Source: Streptomyces sp. JJ36
GTDB taxonomy: Bacteria; Actinomycetota; Actinomycetes; Streptomycetales; Streptomycetaceae
DNA length: 44,273 bases
Assembly (NCBI RefSeq): GCF_021696945.1
Contig: NZ_JACYHE010000047.1
Span: 1-44,273 of the forward strand
Direction of reading: 5' to 3'
Position numbers and translations under genes: made by a program. Of the stretch, positions 22,562 to 30,875 are shown in pieces. Within the stretch, counting starts at the first letter, position 1. Each line of letters begins with the position of its first letter. Under the pieces are notes generated by a model. The model did no database searches and was not told the DNA's origin. It saw only the letters and a program-made list of their open reading frames with translations.

Positions 22562-23851
22562 TCACCGGGTGCGTGCCGTCGCGCCGGTACGGCGCCGCCA
22601 GTCACGGTAGACCAGCGAGCCGCCGGAGATGACCCCCACGAGCACGCCGGAGCCGATCAGGACGTAGGTGCCGAGCCGCTCGTTGCGCTCCTGGGTGGTC
22701 TCGCCGAGGTGGAGCTCGGCGGGGGCGGGCGGCTCGGCCTGCTCCACGCCCTCGCCGGCGACGGGTTCGTCGATCGCCTTGTCGTCCTCGGTGAGCGCGC
22801 GCACCGGGTCGATCACGCCCCAGCCGACGTGCCGGTCGTGGCCGGGGATGGAACGCTCGGCGGTCTGTTCGAGCTGGGCGGCGATCTGGTGCGGTTCCCA
22901 GTCCGGGTGCTCGGCGACGAGCAGGGCGGCGACACCGCTGACGAACGGGGCGGAGAAGCTGGTGCCGTTGTCGGCGCAGTGACCGCCGCCGGGAACCGTG
23001 GTGACCATGTCGACGCCGGGCGCCGCGATGTCGACGAAGTCGCCGGACTGCGAGAAGGGCGCCCGCTCGTTGTTCCGGTCGGAGGAGGCGACGGCGATGA
23101 CGCCCTCGTAGGAGGCAGGGTAGGTCTTCTTGACGTTGCCCCCGGCTCCGTCGTTGCCTGCGGAGGCGACCACGACCACTCCGGCGTCCAGGGCGTTCTG
23201 CACCGCCGTCCTGAGCGCCGGGCCGGGCTCCTCGGCACTCTGCGTGTCCTGCGAGATGTTGATCACATCGGCACCCTCGTCGACGGCGTGGTCGATGGAG
23301 GCCGCCAGGGTCTCCGCGGTGCCGCTGCCCTGGGCGTCGTTCTGCTGGACGGGGATGATGGTGGCCTCGGGGGCGAGTCCGACGAACCCGGTGCCCTCGG
23401 CGGGGCGGGCCGCGATGAGGCCGGCGACCTTGGTGCCGTGCCCGACGGTGTCGGTGGTGCCGTTCTCCTTGCCGCGGTCGGGGACGTTGCCGTACTTGTC
23501 CTTCTTCCGCTTCTTCGGCAGCAGGTTCTTGCCCCGCTTGCCGTCCACGGCGTCCTTGAGCTGCGGATGGTCGTCGTCCACACCGGTGTCGATGACGGCG
23601 ACGCTCACGCCCTTGCCCTTGGTGCCCTCCCAGAGCTGCTCCAGCGGCACCCGCTTCAGGAACCAGGGGCGGCCTTCGTACGGCTCGGCGGGGAAGGTGC
23701 AGGCGCCACTCGCGGCCGCGGGCGGCGCCCAGGCCAGGGACGGGACGAAGGCCGCGGCGGCGGTGAGGGCGACCGCTGCGGCCAGCGACGGCCCGGTCCG
23801 CGTGCGGCGGGCGCGCTGTGCCGTGCCCTGCGGGATGCGGGTGCGCTTCAT
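22562..23851 (-). CDS. Mycosin 2: type VII secretion-associated subtilisin-like protease
   Basis: A second, divergent mycosin of 429 aa. It has a basic N-region and signal peptide (about 1-48), then the catalytic domain: Asp88 (AVIDTGVD), His138 (VGHGTKVAG), Asn233 (SAGNDGAGG) and Ser298 (NGTSFSAPFVSG). A C-terminal transmembrane helix (about 396-416) and basic tail follow. A lysine-rich insertion (about 105-120, GKRGKNLLPKKRKKDK) precedes the catalytic His; mycosins often carry extra loops here, but this one is unusually basic. It follows eccB with a 19-bp gap, so the two are co-transcribed. It likely anchors to the channel as MycP does in mycobacterial ESX. Confidence 0.93.
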   Translation of the reverse strand: MKRTRIPQGTAQRARRTRTGPSLAAAVALTAAAAFVPSLAWAPPAAASGACTFPAEPYEGRPWFLKRVPLEQLWEGTKGKGVSVAVIDTGVDDDHPQLKDAVDGKRGKNLLPKKRKKDKYGNVPDRGKENGTTDTVGHGTKVAGLIAARPAEGTGFVGLAPEATIIPVQQNDAQGSGTAETLAASIDHAVDEGADVINISQDTQSAEEPGPALRTAVQNALDAGVVVVASAGNDGAGGNVKKTYPASYEGVIAVASSDRNNERAPFSQSGDFVDIAAPGVDMVTTVPGGGHCADNGTSFSAPFVSGVAALLVAEHPDWEPHQIAAQLEQTAERSIPGHDRHVGWGVIDPVRALTEDDKAIDEPVAGEGVEQAEPPAPAELHLGETTQERNERLGTYVLIGSGVLVGVISGGSLVYRDWRRRTGATARTR

Positions 23852-23870
23852 GGTGGTCCTCCCCCGTGCG

Positions 23871-25376
23871 TCAGGATCCCTGCGGCTGCTTCGCGGCGCT
23901 GGTGCTCAGCCGCGGTCCCGTCGGCAGGAACTGCGACCAGGACGCGGGCACGGGCACCGGCTGGGCGTCCTGGTAGCCGAGCCGGATCGCCGCGCGGTTG
24001 CCGTCGGAGGTCGCCGACTGCTCGTCCTTCTCGCCGTCCGAGCCGATCCCGGAGGCGTCCTCCCCGCTGTCGGTGTTCGCCTGGACCGCGTAGCGCAGGC
24101 CGGTGTCGGTCACCAGGAACACGCCGCCGGAGCTGAGGTCGTCTCCCTTCACCTGCCGGAAGAGCAGACCCGAGCCGGGGGAGACGTACGCGCTGGTGGC
24201 GCCGTTCGGCAGCGTGGCGGGGTAGGCGTCGGCGGCCCAGGTGCTCAGGGTGAGGTCGCCCTCCTCGTCCACATCGCGCAGCACGTTGCAGAGCGTTTCG
24301 CGGTCGCCGTCGCCGTTGACGGTCCGGGCGATCTCCTCGGGCCAGTCCCGGGACGCGCGGTACTCCTCGCCGGACGCCTCGAAGGCGCCGGCGCTGACCT
24401 CGGTGGCCTTGCCGTGCTGGCCGAGCTCGGTGGCCTCGGGGGCGTTCAGCAGGAGCTGGGCCATGAAGTCGCTGACCGGTCGCACCTCTCCCTCGAGGAC
24501 CACGTAGTGCTGCGCGCTCCCGCCGGAGGTGGCGCGCAGCACGGTGCCCACCCGGGCGGCCGCGGGGGGCAGCCCGCCGCCGACACCGGCGTCCGCACCG
24601 AGGTTCGGCGGCATCTCGGGGAAGCCGACGGTGTCGCCGGTGCGTACGGTCTTGAGCCAGTCGGCGCCGACGCGCTGGGGCTTGGTCTGCCCGACGACGG
24701 TCCGCAGCAGCTTCGGGTCGTCGGCGACGGGGAAGGCCTTCCCTGCGCGGTCCACGATGTAGCGCTGACTGTCCGGGCCTTCGACGTACATCACCTCGCC
24801 GCCGCGCAGCCGGTTCTTCCCGTCCACCCGGCCCTTGTCGCGGTCGGAGAGGACGAAGGCGGCCTTCTCGACGGTGCCGCCGGCGCCGGGGCGGGTGCAC
24901 ACCGCCCAGCGCTTGGGCGTGGTGGCCTCCCCGTCGTCCGGCAACCGGTCCGGGGCGTAGGGGATGCCGAGGGTGGCGCCGTGCGGTATGTCGCCGTCGT
25001 CCAGCACCTTCTCGTCGACCTCGACGATCTCGAACCGGTCGGGGTCGAGGAGGAGTTTGGCGGAGGCGAGGTTGAGCACCGGATGGAGCTGCTTCTTGCC
25101 GTCGGTCTTGAGGACCACGTAGCGCGTGGTGGACTCGCTGCCGATGATGACCTTCTCCCCCGGTGCGTCCCAGCCCTCGGGCGCCTTGGGCTTGAACATC
25201 CCCCAGGCGCCGAAACCCGCCATGATGACGACGCCGATGATCACTCCGGGGAGCACGGCACGGAGCGGGCGCGGCGCGCCCTCCTCGGTGCCGCTGGGCG
25301 TGGGCTGGAGGAATGCCGCAACCAGCCGCTTCTTCGCGAAGGTGTAGGCGTTGAGCTCGTCCCGCCGTGATGCCAT
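23871..25376 (-). CDS. eccB: Type VII secretion protein EccB
   Basis: EccB is a core ESX component with a cytoplasmic N-terminus, one transmembrane helix and a large extracytoplasmic domain. The 501-aa protein shows this layout: RRDELNAYTFAKKRLVAAFL at 4-23, a helix at about 43-64 (VLPGVIIGVVIMAGFGAWGMF), then the R-domain-type repeat region (VLDDGDIPHGATLGIPYAP, FPVADDPKLLRTVVGQ, GLLFRQVKGDD, VTDTGLRYAV). The ATG at 25376 was chosen from the EccB N-terminal motif; the open frame continues upstream into eccE antisense. It begins the minus-strand series and is divergent from eccE. Confidence 0.94.
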   Translation of the reverse strand: MASRRDELNAYTFAKKRLVAAFLQPTPSGTEEGAPRPLRAVLPGVIIGVVIMAGFGAWGMFKPKAPEGWDAPGEKVIIGSESTTRYVVLKTDGKKQLHPVLNLASAKLLLDPDRFEIVEVDEKVLDDGDIPHGATLGIPYAPDRLPDDGEATTPKRWAVCTRPGAGGTVEKAAFVLSDRDKGRVDGKNRLRGGEVMYVEGPDSQRYIVDRAGKAFPVADDPKLLRTVVGQTKPQRVGADWLKTVRTGDTVGFPEMPPNLGADAGVGGGLPPAAARVGTVLRATSGGSAQHYVVLEGEVRPVSDFMAQLLLNAPEATELGQHGKATEVSAGAFEASGEEYRASRDWPEEIARTVNGDGDRETLCNVLRDVDEEGDLTLSTWAADAYPATLPNGATSAYVSPGSGLLFRQVKGDDLSSGGVFLVTDTGLRYAVQANTDSGEDASGIGSDGEKDEQSATSDGNRAAIRLGYQDAQPVPVPASWSQFLPTGPRLSTSAAKQPQGS

Positions 25377-25563
25377 GTCTCGCTGCTTCTCCCCACTGGC
25401 CGGCTCCAGCGTCCCCCGGGACACTGCCGCTGATGCCGTTTGTCGGACCGGCCCCCTACTATGCCCGTTGACGATCCCCTGCCGCTGCTCCGGTAGGGTG
25501 ATCGCCCGGCTGGCGCCCCCGGCAGGTCCGGGGCGAACACGGACATGAGGGGGCTTTGCGGCG
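25377..25563. promoter_or_regulatory. Divergent eccB/eccE control region
   Basis: This 187-bp spacer between divergent eccB and eccE should contain promoters for both gene sets. A short AT-richer segment (about 25450-25510) is the most promoter-like part. I cannot assign hexamers with confidence. Confidence 0.4.
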
Positions 25564-26889
25564 ATGGGAACGGCGACACCCACCCGGGGCTCCGGGTCCC
25601 GGTCCGCCGGGCGGCGCGCGGACGGCCGCGATCCGGGTGCGGCTCCGGCTCCCCGTGTCCCCGCCTCCACGGTGCTGCGGGCGCAGCCGCGCACGAGCGG
25701 CGTCGGCCCGGTGCAGCTTCAGCAACTCGTCCTCATCGAACTGGCGCTGGCGGCGCTGGTGGTCGCCGCCGCGGTCGACGAGCTGATGCTGGTGCCGGCC
25801 GGCGTGCTGGCCGCGGTGCTGGTGCTCTTCGCGCTGCTGCGCCGGCACCAGCGGTCCGTCCGGGACTGGCTGGCCACCGTGCTGGCCCTGCGGGCCCGCA
25901 GGCGTGCCGCGACGGCACCGCCGGCCGAGCGGGTGGGCCCCGGCCTGGCGCCCGCCGCGGAGTGCGCCCCGGGACTGCGCACGTACGCCTTCCTCGACCG
26001 GGAGCGGCGCACCGTGGGCATGGTCGGCGACGGTTCCTTCCTGACCGCCGTGATACGGGTGGAGGCCGGGGACACCGCGCTGCGCCCGGCGTTCGGGGCG
26101 CGGGCCTTCCCGCTGGCGCTGCTGCACGACGCGCTGGAGGTGGACGGGATACGGCTGGAGTCGGTGCAGCTCGTGCAGCATGTGCAGCCCGCCCCGGCGC
26201 CGCATCTGCCGGAACAGGCAGTGGCGCGCCGCAGTTACGCCCCGCTCCAGGAGCAGACGGGGTCGCCGGCGCTGCGGCTGACGTGGGTGGCGCTGAAGCT
26301 CGATCCCGAACTGTGCCGCGAGGCGGTGCAGGCACGCGGGGGCGGCCTGGAGGGCGCCCAGCGCTGTGTGCTGCGTACGGCGGACCAGTTGGCGAGCCGG
26401 ATCACCGGTGCGGGTTTCCGTGCGACGGTGCTGAGTGAGGAGGAGCTGGTCTCGGCGGTCGCGACGTCTGCCTGTGTGAACCCGATGGCGACCGCGCGGG
26501 CCGGGCAGCCCGGTACGTCGCCGGCGCGGCGTACCGCGGAGACGGCGCGCACCTGGCGGTGCGACGACCGCTGGCACACGACGTACGGCGTGGGCCGCTG
26601 GCCGGAGCTGGGCCGGGCGGCGACCCCGCTGCCGCGGCTGGTGTCGCTGCTGACCGCGGTGCCCGCACTGACCACGACGTTCAGCGTGACCGTGGCGCGC
26701 GGGACGCGGCGGAGCACGGCGTCGGTGAGCGGCTTCGTCCGGGTGACCGGCCGCACGGACACCGAACTGACCGGGGCCCGGCGCCATCTGGAGCGCGTCG
26801 CCCGCGGTGCCAAGGTGGGGCTGGTGCGGCTGGACCGCGAACAGCTTCCGGGCGCGCTGGCCACGCTGCCGCTGGGAGGTACGCGCTGA
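25564..26889 (+). CDS. eccE: Type VII secretion protein EccE
   Basis: EccE sits at the periphery of the ESX membrane complex. The 441-aa protein has a Pro/Arg-rich N-terminus, two close transmembrane helices (about 52-72 and 74-92), then a cytoplasmic domain. That domain includes GLRTYAFLDRERRTVGMVGD, FLTAVIRVE, SYAPLQEQTGSPALRLTWVALKL and WRCDDRWHTTYGVGRWP, matching the EccE pattern of two helices plus a large soluble domain. ATG 25564 is the first start in frame, with a GAGGGGG about 11 nt upstream. Its stop overlaps the next gene's start (TGATG). Confidence 0.88.
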   Translation: MGTATPTRGSGSRSAGRRADGRDPGAAPAPRVPASTVLRAQPRTSGVGPVQLQQLVLIELALAALVVAAAVDELMLVPAGVLAAVLVLFALLRRHQRSVRDWLATVLALRARRRAATAPPAERVGPGLAPAAECAPGLRTYAFLDRERRTVGMVGDGSFLTAVIRVEAGDTALRPAFGARAFPLALLHDALEVDGIRLESVQLVQHVQPAPAPHLPEQAVARRSYAPLQEQTGSPALRLTWVALKLDPELCREAVQARGGGLEGAQRCVLRTADQLASRITGAGFRATVLSEEELVSAVATSACVNPMATARAGQPGTSPARRTAETARTWRCDDRWHTTYGVGRWPELGRAATPLPRLVSLLTAVPALTTTFSVTVARGTRRSTASVSGFVRVTGRTDTELTGARRHLERVARGAKVGLVRLDREQLPGALATLPLGGTR

Positions 26890-27596
26890 TGGCGGGGAGC
26901 CGGTTCCGGCAGGGCCTGCGCGGGCCGCAGCGGGCACAGCACGCGCTGCCCGCGGACCACCTGGGCGCCCTCTCGCTGCCCGTCGGCGACGACGGCGTGG
27001 TGGTGGGCAACGACGCTGAGGGCCGTGCGCAGGTGCTGGGTTTCCATCACCCGGTGCCGTACGACGTGGTGCTGATCGGCGGTCTGTGGACGGCACAGGT
27101 GCTGGCCCTGCGTACGGCCGGGACAGGCGCCCGGGTCGCCGTGGAGACCGGCCGGCCGCAGGTCTGGACGAATCTCGTACAGGCGGCGGGCGGTGGTCTG
27201 GAGTGCATCACGCTGCACGACGTGGGCCGGGTGCCGCCGATGGGCGCCACGGTGGGCAGTCCGGTGCTGGTGATCCGGGACTGCGGGATGCGTCCGCCCC
27301 GGGGCCGGGTCGCCTCGGCGCCGTGGCAGTCGGTGCTCACGCTGCTGCCCTATCTGAGCCCGGTGGCGCCTCGGCTGGTGCGGGCGGCGGCGCTGGTGGG
27401 TGTGCAGCGGGTCTCGCCCGACGAGGCCCGGCAGGTGGGGCGTCTGATGCAGCTTCCCGACACGGACGTGGAGGCGCTGTCCACGCTGGGCGACGGCGTC
27501 ACCCTGTGGTGCACCCGTACCGACCGGCACTATGCGCTGACGCAGCCGACCGACGCGGAGGCCGGACTGCTCGGCACCGCGCGCCGGCTCGACTGA
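26889..27596 (+). CDS. EccE-coupled protein of unknown function (235 aa)
   Basis: The ATG at 26889 overlaps the eccE stop by one base (TGATG), so translation is coupled and a stoichiometric partner role for EccE is likely. The protein has no signal peptide, no membrane helix and no Walker motif. Alternating beta/alpha segments (YDVVLIGGLWTAQVLALRT, ARVAVETGRPQVWTNLVQAA, GSPVLVIRDCGM, PWQSVLTLLPYL) suggest a Rossmann-like or RecA-like fold without a P-loop. A similar gene follows eccE in other Streptomyces loci, as I recall. I do not recognise a named family. Confidence 0.78.
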   Translation: MAGSRFRQGLRGPQRAQHALPADHLGALSLPVGDDGVVVGNDAEGRAQVLGFHHPVPYDVVLIGGLWTAQVLALRTAGTGARVAVETGRPQVWTNLVQAAGGGLECITLHDVGRVPPMGATVGSPVLVIRDCGMRPPRGRVASAPWQSVLTLLPYLSPVAPRLVRAAALVGVQRVSPDEARQVGRLMQLPDTDVEALSTLGDGVTLWCTRTDRHYALTQPTDAEAGLLGTARRLD

Positions 27597-28019
27597 GGGA
27601 CCCGGCCGAGGCGCGCTCCGGAGCCGCCCGGATACGGCCGTGGGCCACGGGGAGCGGGGGACGGATGACGGTCCGTCGGCCCGGAGGCGGGGGCGGCTGA
27701 CCGCGTCGCGGTTCCCTCGGCCATGGCTGCGGCCGGGGCGGTGACCTTACGATGCCGGGGAGGGGCGCGCGCGGGGCGGCACGGTACGCCGCGCGGGCGC
27801 GGTACGGACCTTGCCGGTGCGTTCCTCCGGCGATGCCGGGGACGGCACGGCTTGCCGAGACGGGATCGAGACTTTTCGCTGGTTGAGTCGGAGCAGGGAC
27901 GGGCTCGCCCCCGGGTGCGGGTGCGGGCCGCGCTGCGACGTGCCCCGGTGCGATGACTAGGCTGAACCGGCGCGCGTAGCGGCAAACCGGGGTGTATGAC
28001 CACAGCAGCAGGAGGCATT
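27597..28019 (+). promoter_or_regulatory. 423-bp spacer before the EspI-like gene; possible promoter
   Basis: This spacer has no credible gene; the short open frame at 27723-27956 has an Arg/Gly-rich translation typical of noncoding GC-rich DNA. A TAGGCT hexamer (27958-27963) with TGCGAC 18 nt upstream (27934-27939) fits a Streptomyces promoter and would give a leader of about 50 nt before 28020. Confidence 0.4.
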
Positions 28020-30830
28020 GTGAGCAGCGATCGGGACGAGATCCGCGTCGGCGGCACCGACCCCGGCACCGATCGGCTCGATGCGGAGGAGGAGCCCGAG
28101 CTCGACACCGAGTCGACGGGCCAGTTCACCATCGACTACTCCGCGCCTGCCTGGTATGCGCAGAACGCGGGCGCGCCGCCGGCGCCGCCCGCGCCGCCTG
28201 CGGGCGGCGGGTTCACGGCACCGCAGTCGCCGGGTCAGGCGGCGGTCCCGGAGGGTGCTCCGGCGCCCGGTGGTGTCCCGGCCGCGGGACCGGCCGGGCC
28301 GGCCGTTCCGCCGGCACGTACGGCGCCGGAGACCGGGACGGACGCCGCCGGGGTGCCGCAACCCCCGGGTGCGGAGCCGGAGTCGGCCGCGCCGCCGCAG
28401 GACGCCGGCCCCGCAGCGGGCGACGGGCACGGCCCCGGCCCGGACGGTTCGCAGGAGCCGGCGGGCGGCGGCGCAGGCCGGTCCGGCGACGCGGCGACGG
28501 GTGGCCTCGGGAGCGCTGACGAGGACAGCGGCGCGACCATGCGCTTCTCCGCGGCCGCGCTGCGCCAGGAGATCGCCGCGTACAAGCAGGCCGCCGGGGA
28601 GCGGGACGCCCGGCGCGCCGCCGCCGACGGCGACGGGGGCGACCACGCCCCCGCGGACTCCGGCGCACAGCAGCGCGCGGGGGAACCCGGGGGACCGGGC
28701 TCCCCGGACGGGACGGCCGCGCCGGAGGGCGACGGTACCGGTGCCGCGTCACCGGAGGACATGAACGCCCCGGACGAGGCGACCGGCACGGACGCCCCGG
28801 GCGGCACGGACGGCGAGGGGGCCGGCACCGGCCCGCGGGACGCGGTCCCCGGCCCGGGCTCCCCGGACGAGGACGGCACGGACGACGTGGAGCCGGAGTC
28901 CAGCCAGTTGGGCGATCCCGGGGTCCCCCCGCAGGCCGAGCCGTGGCTGCCCGGCGGGAACGGCACACCGCCGGGTGGACTGCCGCCGCTGCCGCCGCAG
29001 TTCCAGCCCGCGGAGCAGCCGGGCCCGGGTGGGCACCCCGGTACTCCTCCCGCCGGCACCCCCTGGCCGCCCGTGCCCGGCGGCGCGGTGCCTCCGGCCC
29101 CTCCGGACGGTCCGCCCGGCCCCCAGCCGGGAGCACCCCAGCCGCCCGCCGCGCCGCAGGTCCCGCCGCAGCAAGGGGGCTACGGCTTCCCCCAGCCGGG
29201 GCAGTCCGGCGCCCAGCCACCCGCGCCACAGCCCGGCGCCTACGGCTACCCCCAGCCACCCGCACCACCACAACAACCCGGCCGGCCCGGCGCCCAGCCA
29301 CCCGCGCCGCACCCCGGCGCCTACGGCTACCCGCAGCCCGGCCGGCCCGGCGCCCAGCCACCCGGTACGCCCCCGGATCCTCAGCAGGGCGGCTACGGCT
29401 ACCCGCAGCCGGGGCAGCCCGGTGCGCAGCCGCCGCAACCCTCCCCGGGCGGCTACGGCTACCCCCAGCAGCCCGGGCACCCCGGTGCCCAGCCGCCCGC
29501 GCAGCCGGGCCGGGCGGCCCCTCCCGGTCAGCCCGCGGCTCCCCAGGGGCAGCCGGGCGCGCAGCCGCAGCCGTCCCCGGCCCCGCCCCCGCAGGAGGCG
29601 CCCCAGCAGGGCCCGCCCGGTCAGCCCGCGCCGGACCCGCGCCGTCAGGCGCACGGCGGTTCGCCGCTCGGCTACACCGCCGCGGTGGAGCTCTCCTCCG
29701 AGCGGCTGGTCAGCGGCAAGCGGAAGTCGCGTTCGCAGAACCCGGCCCGCGGCGGGTCGCGTTTCAAGCTGGGCGGCCGCAAGGAGGAGCAGGAGCGGCT
29801 GCGCAAGCTGGAGCTGATCCGGACACCGGTGCTGTCCTGCTACCGCATCGCGGTGATCAGCCTCAAGGGCGGCGTGGGGAAGACGACGACCACGACGGCG
29901 CTCGGCTCCACCCTGGCGCTGGAGCGCCAGGACAAGGTCATCGCGATCGACGCCAACCCGGACGCCGGCACCCTGGGCCGCCGGGTGCGCCGGGAGACCG
30001 GCGCGACCATCCGTGACCTCGTGACGGCGATCCCGTACCTCAACAGCTACATGGACATCCGCCGGTTCACCTCGCAGTCGCCGGCGGGTCTGGAGATCCT
30101 GGCGAACGACGTGGACCCGGCGGTGTCGACGACCTTCAACGACGACGACTACCGGCGGGTCATCGACGTCCTGGGCAAGCAGTACCCGATCATCCTGACC
30201 GACTCCGGCACGGGCCTGCTGTACTCGGCGATGCGCGGGGTGCTGGACCTGGCCGACCAGCTCATCATCATCTCCACACCGTCCGTCGACGGGGCGAGCA
30301 GCGCCAGCACCACGCTGGACTGGCTCTCCGCGCACGGCTACGGCGATCTGGTGCAGCGCAGCCTGACGGTCATCTCGGGGGTCCGCGAGACCGGCAAGAT
30401 GATCAAGGTCGAGGACATCGTGTCCCACTTCGAGACCCGCTGCCGCGGCGTGGTGACGATCCCCTTCGACGAGCACCTGTCGGCGGGCGCCGAGCTGGAC
30501 CTGGACATGATGCGGCCGCGCACCCGGGAGGCGTACTTCCATCTCTCCGCGCTGGTGGCCGAGGACTTCGCCCGCGCCCAGCAGGAGCAGGGACTGTGGA
30601 CGGGGGACGGCACCACCCCGCCGCCGCAGGTGGCGCCGCCCATGCCGGGACACGGAGGTTACGGGCAGCCGGGTTACGGGCAGCCGCCCGCCCCGGGCCG
30701 GCCCGGCGCCCCGCAGCAGCCCTACGGGCAGCAGCCGCCCCAGGGCCCGTACCCGCAGCAGCCTCCGCAGGGCCATCCGCAGCAGGGCGGCGGCTGGCAC
30801 CCGCAGCAGCCCCCGCAGCCCCCGTACTGA
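28020..30830 (+). CDS. EspI-like Pro/Ala-rich MinD/ParA-family ATPase
   Basis: The C-terminal third is a deviant-Walker SIMIBI ATPase (KGGVGKT at 616-622 from this start; then VIAIDANPDAGTLG, IILTDSGTG, QLIIISTPSVDGAS). The N-terminal 600 residues are disordered: an acidic opening with GQFTIDYSAPAWYAQN, a long Ala/Gly/Pro/Asp-rich stretch and YGYPQP-type repeats. A Pro/Gln-rich tail ends the protein. This architecture matches EspI of mycobacterial ESX-1, reported to repress secretion when ATP is low. The GTG at 28020 with AGGAGG 4 nt upstream is chosen; an in-frame ATG at 27996 has little ribosome-binding site. It ends the eccE-side series. A regulatory or substrate-delivery role is inferred. 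Confidence 0.88.
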   Translation: MSSDRDEIRVGGTDPGTDRLDAEEEPELDTESTGQFTIDYSAPAWYAQNAGAPPAPPAPPAGGGFTAPQSPGQAAVPEGAPAPGGVPAAGPAGPAVPPARTAPETGTDAAGVPQPPGAEPESAAPPQDAGPAAGDGHGPGPDGSQEPAGGGAGRSGDAATGGLGSADEDSGATMRFSAAALRQEIAAYKQAAGERDARRAAADGDGGDHAPADSGAQQRAGEPGGPGSPDGTAAPEGDGTGAASPEDMNAPDEATGTDAPGGTDGEGAGTGPRDAVPGPGSPDEDGTDDVEPESSQLGDPGVPPQAEPWLPGGNGTPPGGLPPLPPQFQPAEQPGPGGHPGTPPAGTPWPPVPGGAVPPAPPDGPPGPQPGAPQPPAAPQVPPQQGGYGFPQPGQSGAQPPAPQPGAYGYPQPPAPPQQPGRPGAQPPAPHPGAYGYPQPGRPGAQPPGTPPDPQQGGYGYPQPGQPGAQPPQPSPGGYGYPQQPGHPGAQPPAQPGRAAPPGQPAAPQGQPGAQPQPSPAPPPQEAPQQGPPGQPAPDPRRQAHGGSPLGYTAAVELSSERLVSGKRKSRSQNPARGGSRFKLGGRKEEQERLRKLELIRTPVLSCYRIAVISLKGGVGKTTTTTALGSTLALERQDKVIAIDANPDAGTLGRRVRRETGATIRDLVTAIPYLNSYMDIRRFTSQSPAGLEILANDVDPAVSTTFNDDDYRRVIDVLGKQYPIILTDSGTGLLYSAMRGVLDLADQLIIISTPSVDGASSASTTLDWLSAHGYGDLVQRSLTVISGVRETGKMIKVEDIVSHFETRCRGVVTIPFDEHLSAGAELDLDMMRPRTREAYFHLSALVAEDFARAQQEQGLWTGDGTTPPPQVAPPMPGHGGYGQPGYGQPPAPGRPGAPQQPYGQQPPQGPYPQQPPQGHPQQGGGWHPQQPPQPPY
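29168..29510 (+). repeat. Tandem Gly-Tyr-Pro-Gln repeats in EspI-like gene
   Basis: Five imperfect copies of a roughly 18-25 residue unit (YG[FY]PQP...G.PGAQPPA) are visible at protein and DNA level; blocks such as cggcgcccagccacccgcgc recur nearly unchanged. Copy number is likely variable between strains. Confidence 0.8.
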
Positions 30831-30843
30831 CCGACGGGCGAAC

Positions 30844-30871
30844 GGGGCCGGCGCCCGCGGGTGCCGGCCCC
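30844..30871. terminator. Bidirectional terminator hairpin
   Basis: A 9-bp perfect stem (30844-30852 with 30863-30871) lies in the 45-bp gap between two convergent genes ending at 30830 and 30876. Confidence 0.75.
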
Positions 30872-30875
30872 GGCG

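Noticed and set aside
22317..22565. 82-aa minus-strand open frame in the spacer before the 157-aa gene
   Set aside because: There is no good ribosome-binding site; the composition is atypical and it overlaps the mycosin 2 end.
27723..27956. 77-aa plus-strand open frame between the EccE partner and the EspI-like gene
   Set aside because: The Arg/Gly/Ala-rich translation and lack of a ribosome-binding site argue for noncoding DNA.
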